Origin: Lachnospiraceae bacterium M18-1 | GTDB taxonomy: Bacteria; Bacillota; Clostridia; Lachnospirales; Lachnospiraceae | DNA: 64,000 nt | NCBI GenBank assembly: GCA_000403295.2 | Contig: KE159612.1 | Span: 231,670 to 295,669, forward strand | Direction: 5' to 3' | Part shown: piece by piece, positions 1 to 7,815 of the stretch | Position numbering within the stretch: position 1 is the stretch's first letter | Layout: each line of letters opens with the position of its first letter | Made by a program: the position numbers and the translations under genes | Notes under the pieces: generated by a model | Databases searched by the model: none | Told to the model about the DNA's origin: nothing | The model's input: the letters and a program-made list of their open reading frames with translations, nothing else

Positions 1-145
1 GCCTGGGAATCTTCTGACCTGCGTCAAACGCATTGATCGCATAGCCTACGACTTCAATGCCGGGCTGAGAGGAAAGATGCTGTATGATCATCTGTCGGAA
101 CAGAGACGAATCGTCCACAACCAGCACTTTGATTGAATTATTCAT
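1..145 (-). CDS. cheB: CheB chemotaxis methylesterase, N-terminal part (runs off left edge)
   Basis: Only the first 48 codons are in the window, read on the minus strand from the ATG at 143-145. The translation begins MNNSIKVLVVDDSSLFRQMI, a response-regulator receiver start with the acidic DD pair of the phosphorylation pocket. It continues through a PGIEVVGYA segment typical of CheB. CheB removes methyl groups from chemoreceptors once phosphorylated by CheA. It follows cheR by 40 bases in the same direction, which fits the usual cheR-cheB pairing. The methylesterase domain itself lies outside the window, so a different receiver protein cannot be formally excluded. Confidence 0.85.
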   Translation of the reverse strand, partial: MNNSIKVLVVDDSSLFRQMIIQHLSSQPGIEVVGYAINAFDAGQKIPR

Positions 146-185
146 AAAAAATCATTCCTTTCTTGCGGCTAAAAACCGCATCCTG

Positions 186-1010
186 TTACGGAGTTTTTGA
201 CGATACCTTACGGTAAGTCGCTGGTTTGAGATAATTATAAGGCGTCGTGGCTTTGTTCAGTCCCTCTGAATGCCCGATCAGAAGATAGCCGCCGTCATTG
301 GTCGCGTCAAAAAATCTCCTGACGAGCGCTTCCTTTGTCTCCTGGTCAAAATAGATCATTACATTTCTGCAGAAAATAACGTCGAATTTTAAACGGAACT
401 TAATCGGATCCATCAGATTGAATGTGCGGAAGATGACATTGTTCCGAAGATCCTGTGTCACATGATACGTACCGGGGGCTTCTCCGGGACGGAAGTATTT
501 CTTCTTCCAGGCCGGGGACAATTCTTTGAGAGAATCTTCGTCATAGACAGCATTCACTGCACTGCGCAGTACATTCTGAGAAATATCTGTGGCAAGCACC
601 CTGGTATCCCAGCCGGGCTTATTTGCAAAATATTCCTTCAGGATGATGGAAATTGTATAAGGCTCCTCACCAGAGGAACAGCCGGCGCTCCATATACTGA
701 GCACCTTGTCCTTCTTTGTCTGCTCCAGATAAGGAAGGATAGTCTCCGAAAATAGTTTGAAATGCGCCTCTTCACGCATAAAATAAGTATAGTTGGTTGT
801 AAGCTTATTCAACATCAGCTCCCGGTCTTCCGGCTTGCCCTTATTGATCAGATACTCTACATAATCTTCGAACGAGTTGAAGCCCATGGAAACGATCGTG
901 TTGGAAAGACGCCCTGTGATGAGCTGCCGTTTCTTTGATAAATCGATGCCATAATTTTGATGTACGAATTTTACAAGACGCTGAAATTCCTTGTCATTTA
1001 TCGTTAACAT
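186..1010 (-). CDS. cheR: CheR, chemoreceptor glutamate methyltransferase
   Basis: This 274-residue protein has the usual length and layout of CheR: an N-terminal helical domain (about 1-75) followed by a SAM-dependent methyltransferase fold. Visible motifs are NYTYFMRE near 73, SAGCSSGEEPYT near 108 (the SAM-binding loop), and FCRNVMIYF near 213. It methylates glutamates of methyl-accepting chemotaxis proteins using S-adenosylmethionine and opposes CheB. The ATG at 1008-1010 is preceded by AAAGGAG at good spacing. It is the third gene of the cheA-cheW-cheR-cheB transcription unit and is separated from cheW by 183 bases that contain a repeat element and a stem-loop. Confidence 0.95.
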   Translation of the reverse strand: MLTINDKEFQRLVKFVHQNYGIDLSKKRQLITGRLSNTIVSMGFNSFEDYVEYLINKGKPEDRELMLNKLTTNYTYFMREEAHFKLFSETILPYLEQTKKDKVLSIWSAGCSSGEEPYTISIILKEYFANKPGWDTRVLATDISQNVLRSAVNAVYDEDSLKELSPAWKKKYFRPGEAPGTYHVTQDLRNNVIFRTFNLMDPIKFRLKFDVIFCRNVMIYFDQETKEALVRRFFDATNDGGYLLIGHSEGLNKATTPYNYLKPATYRKVSSKTP

Positions 1011-1047
1011 GTTTCTTGCTCCTTTTGCTTTTTAAATGCGGTTAAAT

Positions 1048-1138
1048 GTTACATTCACAGTCAGATGAAAATAGCCGCCCGTTTCGTCAGGCGCAGCTTG
1101 TAAAACTGATTTGCAAATTTGAGGCTGTGAATAGTAAC
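1048..1138. mobile_element. MITE-like inverted-repeat element (copy 1)
   Basis: A 91-base non-coding segment between cheW and cheR starts GTTACATTCACAGTC and ends GGCTGTGAATAGTAAC, which are near-perfect inverted ends. Its interior (TTCGTCAGGCGCAGCTTGTAA) matches, in reverse orientation, the interior of the element at 9166-9360. The flanking octamers (GGTTAAAT and GTATACAT) agree at only 5 of 8 bases, so any target duplication has decayed. No transposase is encoded, so mobilisation would need one from elsewhere. Confidence 0.7.
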
Positions 1139-1150
1139 GTATACATAATT

Positions 1151-1187
1151 CACACTGATTGCCGGCATCTGCCATGCAATCAGTGTG
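1151..1187 (-). other. Stem-loop downstream of cheW
   Basis: CACACTGATTG at 1151-1161 pairs perfectly with CAATCAGTGTG at 1177-1187 (11 bp stem, 15-base loop). It lies just after the cheW stop codon as transcribed. No U-run follows, so it is not a canonical intrinsic terminator. It could protect mRNA ends or damp cheR/cheB expression relative to cheA/cheW. Confidence 0.5.
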
Positions 1188-1193
1188 GACAAA

Positions 1194-1670
1194 TTAATAT
1201 GCCTCAATCAGTTTTTCACAATCCAGGAAAAGGATCACGGAATTATTTCCTGAGGATACCATACCGCGGATCAGCTCCTGCTGGTTTTCTACCGGAACAG
1301 GGGAGATCAGGCTCTGATCAACATCCATGACCTGCTGAACGGCATCTACCAGGATACCGATCTTAACATCATTGATATCAAGAATGATGATACAGGTCGT
1401 ACTGGTATATTCGATGGGAAGCTTACCCATGCGGAGACGGATGTCTATGATCGGGATGATCTCACCTCTCATGCTGATGATGCCCTTTAAATAGTCTGGG
1501 ACAAGAGGGAGCATGGTGATGGAATGATCCGTGATGATCTCGATCACGTAATTGGTACTGACACCGATGTTCAGTCCGTCACAGGTAAATGTTAAAAATC
1601 TCTCTGTGGAAGCCGGAGCCTCATTCTCCGGAATGCCGACTTGTGTGTTCTTCTGTGTATCTGCTGACAT
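1194..1670 (-). CDS. cheW: CheW, chemotaxis coupling protein
   Basis: This 158-residue protein consists of one CheW domain (about 24-155). Characteristic segments are the VIEII strand, the YLKGIISMRGEIIPIIDIR core near 61-79, and GILVDAVQQVMDV near 104. CheW couples chemoreceptors to the CheA kinase at the inner membrane. The start ATG at 1668-1670 has a strong GGAGG site. It begins 26 bases after the cheA stop, so the two are almost certainly co-transcribed. The first 20 residues form a short polar tail that is not part of the fold. Confidence 0.95.
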   Translation of the reverse strand: MSADTQKNTQVGIPENEAPASTERFLTFTCDGLNIGVSTNYVIEIITDHSITMLPLVPDYLKGIISMRGEIIPIIDIRLRMGKLPIEYTSTTCIIILDINDVKIGILVDAVQQVMDVDQSLISPVPVENQQELIRGMVSSGNNSVILFLDCEKLIEAY

Positions 1671-1696
1671 AAAATTATTCCTCCGGTTCCTATATT

Positions 1697-3817
1697 TTAA
1701 TATTGAGTATGATATGCTGCATATAAGTTACCAATATCCAGGATCAGGCTGATATTGCCGTCACCGAGGAGCGTACAGCCGCCGATTCCTGAATTTTTGA
1801 TATTGAAACTATTCAAATAGGAAGGAAGCGGTTTTACAACTACCTGCTGCTCGCCGAGCAGTTCGTCTACAAACAGGCAGAAGGACTTATCGGCGGATTC
1901 TACCCAGATCAGGATACCGTCTTCAATATTAGTCTTCTCGGTTTCGATATTGTATAACTCATGTACACGGATGATCGGATAAAATTCACCCAGACATTTT
2001 ACAATCTCATTGCCGCCTGCATCAAGGATAACCTCTTCTCTCTGAATCTTGAGAGACTGGCGGATATTTGCGATCGGAATGGTAAACAGGGACTTCCCAA
2101 CGGAAATCTCCATGCCGTCCGTGATCGCCATAGTAAGAGGAATCTTCAGCGTAGTAACACTTCCCTGCCCAAATTCACTGGAGATAGAAATGGTACCTCC
2201 TACGGATTCTACATTTTTCTTTACCACGTCCATGCCGACGCCCCGCCCGGAGAACTCGGTCACTTCCTCGTTAGTGGAAAAGCCGGGGAGCATCAGAAGG
2301 GAAAGGATCTCCTTCTTGGAATACTCGCTGGCAGGCTTGGTGAGGATGCCGTTGCGTTCCGCCTTTGCCAGGATCTTTTCTGTATCCATCCCTCGTCCGT
2401 CATCGGTAATGGTAATGATGACTTCGCTTCCGGTATGGCTGGCAGCCAGGATGACCTCGCCCTGAGGATCCTTTCCTGCGGCAATACGCTCTTCGCGGGT
2501 CTCCTCAATCCCGTGGTCTACGGAATTACGGACAATATGCATGATCGGGTCGCTGATGCTGTCCACGATTGTCTTATCAACTTCGGTGTTCTCACCTACC
2601 AGGGTAAGCCTTACGTCCTTGTTCAGCTTCTTCTTCATATCCCGGACAACACGGTTCATCTTCTGGAAGGTGCCGGAAACGGGAACCATTCGAAGAGACA
2701 TTGCAATATCCTGCAGGTCGTCGGTCAGCTTCCGCAGCTGACGCGCAGACTTCATAAAGTTATCCAGCTTCAGGTTCTGCAGATCCGGAGAAGAAGTGAC
2801 CATGGATTCCGTGATCACGATCTCGCCTACAACCGCTACCAGGCTGTCAAGCTTGGAAAGGTTGACGCTGATGAGACTCTGCTTCACCGGAGCGCTGTGC
2901 GTAGATGCAGCAGCCGGAGCCGGGGCGTTCTTCTGTACACTTTCTGCGGGAGCGGAAGCCGGAGCGGCCTCGACGATCTGCTGAGCAGCCGGAGCCGGAG
3001 CTTCCTGTCTGGGAGCTTCCGCCTTTGCATGAATATTTTCAATGACCTCATAGGCCTGGATGCTGTTCTGCTCCTTCAGGATACCGACCGCGCTGTCTAC
3101 ATCTTCCTGAGAAGAAAGGGCTACAAAGAATCCGTTGTCTATGATGGACTCCGCCGTGTCGCTGTTGGTCTCCACATCAGAAGGATAATACTCGAACTGC
3201 ATGTCGATCTCCTTCAGGGCGGTAATGATCATAAAGGCACGGAGGTTCTCCATGCCGGAGCCCTCTTCGAAGTGGATCTTTATAAAATAAGGAAGCTTGC
3301 TGTCAGGGCATCCCGCCAGTTCCTGGTTGATCGCAGCAATGGCCTCTTTATCAGCGGGCGGCGCAGTGGGAACGGACGCTGCTTCCGCAGGTGCGTCATC
3401 AGAAGACTTCTCACCGGAAGAACTGATTTTTTCCAAAAAACTATTAATACTTTTAATGATTGAGTCGATATTAGTGCTAAGGGGCTCATCGTTTTCGATT
3501 TTTTCAACTTCGCCGCGAAGAGCATCCGTTGACTGGAACATCAGATTGAACAAGTCATTCTTGTGCGATTCATCCAGGGAATCCATTCCGTTTTCTCGGA
3601 TATAGAAGAAAAGATCTTCTATATGATGAGCAATCTCCATCAACGTGGAGAATTCCATCATGGCAGATGAGCCTTTGATCGTATGCATAATACGGAAGAT
3701 CTCATTTACATCATTTGTCGTGAAATCCGAGTTCTTCTCTGCTTCTATCAAGAGTTCGTCCAGTTGTTCCATAAGAGTGTTTGTCTCATAGAGATACATT
3801 TCAAGCATGTTATCCAT
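1697..3817 (-). CDS. cheA: CheA, chemotaxis histidine kinase
   Basis: This 706-residue protein has full CheA architecture. The HPt domain carries the phosphorylated histidine (H45 in MHTIKGSSA). A variable region follows, with two Ala/Pro-rich linkers (about 140-155 and 265-310) around a P2-like domain. Next come the dimerisation helices, the HATPase domain with N box HIVRNSVDHGIE and G boxes TDDGRGMD and FSGRGVGMDVV, and a C-terminal CheW-like domain. It autophosphorylates and passes phosphate to CheY and CheB. The start has AAGGCGG 10 bases upstream. It is the first gene of the minus-strand che unit and is divergent from the FliK-like gene. A 500-codon open frame antisense to it is a shadow. 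Confidence 0.96.
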   Translation of the reverse strand: MDNMLEMYLYETNTLMEQLDELLIEAEKNSDFTTNDVNEIFRIMHTIKGSSAMMEFSTLMEIAHHIEDLFFYIRENGMDSLDESHKNDLFNLMFQSTDALRGEVEKIENDEPLSTNIDSIIKSINSFLEKISSSGEKSSDDAPAEAASVPTAPPADKEAIAAINQELAGCPDSKLPYFIKIHFEEGSGMENLRAFMIITALKEIDMQFEYYPSDVETNSDTAESIIDNGFFVALSSQEDVDSAVGILKEQNSIQAYEVIENIHAKAEAPRQEAPAPAAQQIVEAAPASAPAESVQKNAPAPAAASTHSAPVKQSLISVNLSKLDSLVAVVGEIVITESMVTSSPDLQNLKLDNFMKSARQLRKLTDDLQDIAMSLRMVPVSGTFQKMNRVVRDMKKKLNKDVRLTLVGENTEVDKTIVDSISDPIMHIVRNSVDHGIEETREERIAAGKDPQGEVILAASHTGSEVIITITDDGRGMDTEKILAKAERNGILTKPASEYSKKEILSLLMLPGFSTNEEVTEFSGRGVGMDVVKKNVESVGGTISISSEFGQGSVTTLKIPLTMAITDGMEISVGKSLFTIPIANIRQSLKIQREEVILDAGGNEIVKCLGEFYPIIRVHELYNIETEKTNIEDGILIWVESADKSFCLFVDELLGEQQVVVKPLPSYLNSFNIKNSGIGGCTLLGDGNISLILDIGNLYAAYHTQY

Positions 3818-3938
3818 AATCTTAGTACCGCCTTATCTAATATAATGTGATGTTTTATACTACAAAAATTACATTTATTAATATATATCGTCAGACTTGC
3901 GGGAAACGATAAGAGTAAATTGCAAAGCAGGTGAAAAA

Positions 3939-5357
3939 ATGTCAAATATTTTGAAAGTAACGACTCCTGTCGTAGGGTATGACAATAACGCGGTCAACAA
4001 TAAACAGACCCCGACCCAGCAGACGCAGGACTTAAGCATCAAGAACCAGGTGGATACCAACCGGGTAGTCCGGGCTGATGGCAGGACAGATTCGGACGGT
4101 CAGCAGGGGAAAGGGATCTCTTATGAATCCAATTTTGGTAATTTTGTCCAGTCTCTGAGGGAGCTTCCCAATCTGCAGGAGGTCATGACGCGGATGCTGT
4201 ACGGCGGGATGGCCAATATGGTGGAATCAGGGATCGGCAAAGGAACTGCCGCTGACATCCAGGCGCTGCTCCAGATGCTGGAGATGACTCCGGAAGAGCT
4301 GAACGGATTTCTGAAGGATGCCATGGCAGGGGCGAACCGGCTGCAGGGGCCGTTATTTGATGTGCTGCGGCAGATCATGGATGAAGCAAATTCCGTAGAA
4401 TTAAAAGCAGGCATCCTGGATATGCTCCGCAGATATAATGATATGTCATCAGGCAAGCACCTTCAGCAGACCATCGAGGACCTTCTGGAGCAGATCGGAG
4501 CCCGTATGTTCCGGAACAACCGGCAGGAACTTCAGCTCCTTGCGTCAAGGCTGCGGCCGTACAGCATGGAAGGCAGCGCGTCAAATGTGCAGCTTCTGAA
4601 GGACCAGATCATCCCTTATCTGGGCAGCTATATTTCCCAGACAAAGGACCTGGGAAAGATCCGGGATCTGATCAGCCTTCTGGCCCTCAACACCTCCAGG
4701 CTGGAAAACGGCAGTGTGGACAAGATAGCCCAGGCGTTCCAGCGCCTGATGGATTTTCCGTCTTTCCAGAAGCATTTTCAGGGGATGACCGGAGGACAGT
4801 TCCGGGATATGCTGCTGAATGTAGATTATGACAAGGCTGCAGGAAAGATGGACTGGAGCGATAAGCTCCTCAGCATCATGCAGGCAGGCGTGAGGGGAGA
4901 TGCAGGACTGGAGAGCAAGGAAGATTTTGTCAATATGATGCGCAGCATATTGATCAATGAAAGCGTATACATGCCGGTCATGCATGTGATGCTCCCGGTG
5001 ATCCTGAACGGCGTGCCTATGTATTCGGAGATCTGGGTGGATCCGGATGAGGAGTCCGGCAATCCGGGTTCGAAAGAACGGGGAATAAAATTACTTATAA
5101 AATTTGATTTAAAAGATGTTGGCTTTTTCGATATGATGATGTATTATGAGAAGGGGAAGATGGATATGCTGATTCATTATCCGGAAGAGCTGGCAGGACA
5201 TGAAAGCGACATCCGTGACAATATCCGTAAGATCATGAGCAGGAACAACCTGGAGGTTGAGTATCTTGCCGTGGAGCAGGGCCAGGTTCCGATCAAGGTA
5301 TCTGCTGCATTCCCGAAGATATTTGAAAGGAGAAATGCGGTCAATGTCACAATATGA
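3939..5357 (+). CDS. FliK/YlqG-like flagellar protein
   Basis: This 472-residue protein has a low-complexity polar N-terminus (about 1-70, rich in Gln/Asn/Thr), a long helical middle, and a globular C-terminal region (about 340-470). The C-terminal region contains LIKFDLKDVGFFDMMMYY and a YPEEL segment, resembling the C-terminal fold of hook-length control proteins. In Bacillus the YlqG/YlqH pair has the same order, with an FhlB-like gene next. I chose ATG 3939 (MSNILKV) with AGGTGAAAAA upstream; an in-frame TTG at 3897 is less likely. The role in flagellar export or hook-length control is inferred from context and weak similarity. Confidence 0.65.
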   Translation: MSNILKVTTPVVGYDNNAVNNKQTPTQQTQDLSIKNQVDTNRVVRADGRTDSDGQQGKGISYESNFGNFVQSLRELPNLQEVMTRMLYGGMANMVESGIGKGTAADIQALLQMLEMTPEELNGFLKDAMAGANRLQGPLFDVLRQIMDEANSVELKAGILDMLRRYNDMSSGKHLQQTIEDLLEQIGARMFRNNRQELQLLASRLRPYSMEGSASNVQLLKDQIIPYLGSYISQTKDLGKIRDLISLLALNTSRLENGSVDKIAQAFQRLMDFPSFQKHFQGMTGGQFRDMLLNVDYDKAAGKMDWSDKLLSIMQAGVRGDAGLESKEDFVNMMRSILINESVYMPVMHVMLPVILNGVPMYSEIWVDPDEESGNPGSKERGIKLLIKFDLKDVGFFDMMMYYEKGKMDMLIHYPEELAGHESDIRDNIRKIMSRNNLEVEYLAVEQGQVPIKVSAAFPKIFERRNAVNVTI

Positions 5358-5697
5358 CGATATCATGAATAAAAAAGCAGTAGCTTTGAGGTATGATGAG
5401 AACAGAGACGTTGCGCCGGTCATTGTAGCTTCCGGTCTGGGCTATATGGCGGAGAAGATCGTAGAGATGGCCAACGAAAACGGAGTTCCGGTCTATGAGG
5501 ACAATTCTCTGGCAACGGTGCTCACACAGCTGGATCTGGGTACAGCGATCCCGGAGGAGCTGTATCAGGCGATCGTTGACATCTATACCTACTTTTTAAA
5601 ATATACTCCAAAGCATACCATGGCGGGAGAGGCTTCCGTGGAAGTGAAGGAAGTAAAGAAAGAGGAAGAAGAAAATAAAGAAGAGGGCGCTTCCTGA
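5344..5697 (+). CDS. FhlB/YlqH-like protein (FlhB C-terminal domain homologue)
   Basis: This 117-residue protein corresponds to the cytoplasmic export-gate domain of FlhB without the membrane part. It has the KKAVALRYDENRDVAPVIVA strand, GLGYMAEKIVEMANENGVPVYED and the LGTAIPEELYQAI segment. In FlhB this domain takes part in substrate switching. The cleavage motif NPTH is absent, and ALRYDE occupies that region. I chose ATG 5344 (AAAGGAG with 11-base spacing); ATG 5335 is too close to that site. It overlaps the FliK-like gene by 14 bases, so translation is probably coupled. The tail is highly charged (Lys/Glu). The gene ends inside an intrinsic terminator. Confidence 0.85.
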   Translation: MSQYDDIMNKKAVALRYDENRDVAPVIVASGLGYMAEKIVEMANENGVPVYEDNSLATVLTQLDLGTAIPEELYQAIVDIYTYFLKYTPKHTMAGEASVEVKEVKKEEEENKEEGAS

Positions 5698-5717
5698 TGG
5701 AAGGCCCTCTTTTTTTA
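5682..5717 (+). terminator. Intrinsic terminator after the FhlB-like gene
   Basis: AGAGGGC...TTCC at 5682-5694 pairs with GGAA...GCCCTCT at 5699-5710 around a TGAT loop that contains the stop codon. Seven or more T residues follow. It ends the plus-strand flagellar pair just before the convergent PilZ gene. Confidence 0.85.
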
Positions 5718-5756
5718 TTTTTAAAGCGGCGGGCGGTAAGCGAATGCTGCCCTGGT

Positions 5757-6443
5757 TCAGGATTCCTTTGCCTTCATCTGCAGAACCTCTGTCTGGAAGA
5801 CATAGTTGCGGATCCGCGCCTCAGACTGCGAGTTCAGATCGATATATTCACATCCGTATCCATAACGGCCTTCTTTACGGACCGGCCGGAGCTTACGGAT
5901 CCGGGCCTTGACCAGCAGCGGGTTTCTGGAATCAAAAAGGACTACTGACAGCGTATCTCCTGGTTTATACTTCTGATCAGAGACGAATAAAAAGCCGCCG
6001 CAGCCGATATCCTTGATGGTGACCATAGCTTCTTTTGAATCGTTGTCAAAATAAACGGAAGTGCGGAATGAGACATACACCCGGAAGTTTTTTCTGACCT
6101 CCTGAATGTCGTCGGTTACGCCGCGGACAACATAGTATTCCTTTTCAGCGGATGCATTAAAGCTGCCCCCCTGTACATTGGTCTCGCTTCCGTCCGTCCT
6201 GCCGTCCTGCAGGCGGCACGTCTCTGAATCTTTTGAGAGCGTATAGATAAATGCTCTGTAATCATACTGCCTGCCGTCCGGCATTAAAAAGATACGTTCC
6301 GGCAGATCTTCCGGCTTTTCAGAAAAAATGAGGCAGACGGTGTCCGGGCTTTCGCAGCAGTACCGGACGGAGGACAAAAAACTGCAGTCCATAAGAAACA
6401 GAGAGCCACTTTGTGTATCTTGCAGTGAAGTGATTGATATCAT
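5757..6443 (-). CDS. PilZ-domain protein (c-di-GMP effector, YcgR-like)
   Basis: This 228-residue protein has an N-terminal region (about 1-105) of uncertain fold and a C-terminal PilZ domain (about 110-220). The PilZ signature is present as VRKNFRVY (the basic RxxxR-type start) and DIGCGGFLF (the D/NxSxGG turn), ending in YGCEYIDL. PilZ proteins bind cyclic di-GMP and in flagellated bacteria often brake the motor or control motility. ATG 6441-6443 has a GAGGAGG site. It lies beside a second PilZ gene, in a motility neighbourhood. Confidence 0.88.
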   Translation of the reverse strand: MISITSLQDTQSGSLFLMDCSFLSSVRYCCESPDTVCLIFSEKPEDLPERIFLMPDGRQYDYRAFIYTLSKDSETCRLQDGRTDGSETNVQGGSFNASAEKEYYVVRGVTDDIQEVRKNFRVYVSFRTSVYFDNDSKEAMVTIKDIGCGGFLFVSDQKYKPGDTLSVVLFDSRNPLLVKARIRKLRPVRKEGRYGYGCEYIDLNSQSEARIRNYVFQTEVLQMKAKES

Positions 6444-6487
6444 GGATACGACCTCCTCATTCCATACCGAAAGCGCATCCGGGTAAA

Positions 6488-6515
6488 TTTTCGGAATGCG
6501 CCAAAACTTAATTTA
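6488..6515 (-). promoter_or_regulatory. Weak sigma-D-like promoter upstream of the PilZ gene
   Basis: On the minus strand a TAAA (6512-6515) is followed 16 bases later by TCCGAAAA (6488-6495), 6 of 8 matches to the sigma-D -10 GCCGATAA. The spacing is right but the -10 is imperfect, so this is only a candidate. Confidence 0.3.
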
Positions 6516-6574
6516 CAAAGGAACTGTTAAAAATATAAAGGCAGACTGCACTTTTACCCGTTATTAAACATGCA

Positions 6575-7180
6575 CTACCAGATCCGCTTCAGCTGTTGCT
6601 TGAATACAAACTGACGGATATCCCTCTCGGCACTCTTGGTCAGATCAATAAACTGACAGCCATAGACATGCCGCTTTTTGATCATCTGCTGTTCCCGCAG
6701 GATGACAGCTTTTATCTCGTATTCCTTTTTCAGGAAACAATAGCGGAACTCAATCTCCTCATCCACCTCCAGGGGCATCTCTGTATAAAGCATGATGCCG
6801 CCCACGCTGATATTATGTATGGTTCCCGTAAAATGTCCGTGTACTACAGACGAAAATTCCAGATCCTTCTCCAGCTTTACCCGCAGATCCTTCTGCCGCT
6901 GGATCGTCTCGCGGATCTCCAGGATCTCGCATTGGGCCATCCACGGTTCCAGTACCCAGGGATCCGTATTTTTATGAACCGACAGGCTGCTGTATGTTTT
7001 GATACAGCCCATCTGGCTGTCAAAAAAGTCCACCTCCAGCTTATCTGTATCAGGACCAAGCTTGCTGTCATCGTCAAAATGCAGTGTGATCCGGTCCTCC
7101 ACGCTCATCACTCTGGCCTTCACCAGAAGCTCTCCGGATGTATCATAAACCATGCATGTACTGCAATCCTTTAAAATCAT
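6575..7180 (-). CDS. PilZ-domain protein (second copy)
   Basis: This 201-residue protein has a YcgR-type two-domain layout: an N-terminal beta domain (about 1-95) and a C-terminal PilZ domain (about 97-200). The PilZ start RQKDLR and turn HNISVGGIML are visible, as is YGCQFIDL, which matches YGCEYIDL of the neighbour. It is a paralogue of the downstream PilZ protein but diverged throughout. The expected role is c-di-GMP-dependent control of motility. The ATG at 7178-7180 is preceded by GGAAGGGAGG. The 131-base gap to the next PilZ gene leaves room for a separate promoter. Confidence 0.88.
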   Translation of the reverse strand: MILKDCSTCMVYDTSGELLVKARVMSVEDRITLHFDDDSKLGPDTDKLEVDFFDSQMGCIKTYSSLSVHKNTDPWVLEPWMAQCEILEIRETIQRQKDLRVKLEKDLEFSSVVHGHFTGTIHNISVGGIMLYTEMPLEVDEEIEFRYCFLKKEYEIKAVILREQQMIKKRHVYGCQFIDLTKSAERDIRQFVFKQQLKRIW

Positions 7181-7323
7181 GGTCTGAAAGACCTCCCTTC
7201 CTTTTCTGAAATGTACTCCTGAGCGTACTAAAAATATTCATAATAAACTAGAATAATCTTAACATACAAAAGGTGGGTTGTAAACTGAGAAGTGAGAAAG
7301 AATCCGGCCTGTTTAAAGTTCAC

Positions 7324-7471
7324 GTTACTGTTCACACCCTGGCCGGGTGCTCACAGCAACGGCATCCAGCCCATTGAAAAGTCGCCTGCTGGCGAGGGGC
7401 CGGATGCCCGCCCCATCACTGAATTGGCCGGATGCCGTGCAGCAAGTGCACGACACCGTGTGAACAGTAAC
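7324..7471. mobile_element. MITE-like inverted-repeat element (copy 2) with 8-bp target duplication
   Basis: The ends are perfect 14-base inverted repeats (GTTACTGTTCACAC and GTGTGAACAGTAAC). The element is flanked on both sides by AAGTTCAC (7316-7323 and 7472-7479), a clean 8-bp direct repeat. The two halves are largely self-complementary (GGCATCCAGCC pairs with GGCCGGATGCC), so the whole element can fold into one long hairpin. There is no coding capacity for a transposase. Confidence 0.8.
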
Positions 7472-7479
7472 AAGTTCAC

Positions 7480-7631
7480 GTTAATGTTCACACCCTGACC
7501 GGGTGCTCACAGCAACGGCATCCAGTCCATTGAAAAGTCGCCTGTCAGCGAGGGGCTGGATATTATGGCAAATGTTAGTTTATTGGCCGGACGCCGTGCA
7601 GCAGGGTGCACGACGCCGTGTGAACTGTAAC
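7480..7631. mobile_element. MITE-like inverted-repeat element (copy 3), tandem to copy 2
   Basis: It starts GTTAATGTTCACACC and ends CGTGTGAACTGTAAC. It is closely similar to copy 2 along its length (CGGGTGCTCACAGCAACGGC and TTGAAAAGTCGCCTG are shared). Its right flank does not repeat the left flank. A further partial right end (GTCGCCGTGTGACCTGCAAC, around 7643-7662) follows. Copy 2 therefore probably inserted against the left end of this older copy. Confidence 0.75.
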
Positions 7632-7669
7632 TGAACAGTAACGTCGCCGTGTGACCTGCAACATGATAA

Positions 7670-7698
7670 TTGCAATAAAAATAGAAATATGCTAAGAT
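7670..7698 (+). promoter_or_regulatory. Sigma-A-type promoter for the nucleotide-sugar dehydrogenase
   Basis: TTGCAA at 7670-7675 and TAAGAT at 7693-7698 are separated by 17 bases, with TGC directly before the -10 (an extended -10). It sits just downstream of the repeat elements and gives a leader of about 110 bases to the ATG at 7816. The 635-base interval 7181-7815 otherwise holds only the repeats. Confidence 0.6.
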
Positions 7699-7815
7699 AT
7701 CAGATATAAAATAACCGGTTCAGGCAATAGAGGCATTGGCCGGCTGCTGTTATATGTTTATTTAAATAGAGTCAAAAAAGTTTTTATCAATCATTGAGAT
7801 GAGGAAAAGCAGATT

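Noticed and set aside
1961..3463. 500-codon open frame on the plus strand opposite cheA
   Set aside because: It is fully antisense to a clear CheA. It has no ribosome site and a composition typical of a shadow frame (many Arg, Leu, His).
3885..3892. GACGATAT on the minus strand upstream of cheA, 7 of 8 match to the sigma-D -10
   Set aside because: No TAAA lies 14-16 bases upstream, so I do not call a promoter from one box.
5697..5948. 83-codon plus-strand open frame after the FhlB-like gene
   Set aside because: It starts inside an intrinsic terminator and overlaps the PilZ gene on the other strand.
7292..7498. 68-codon open frame in the dehydrogenase leader region
   Set aside because: It lies across a repeat element and its flanking octamer, so it is a by-product of the GC-rich inverted repeat.
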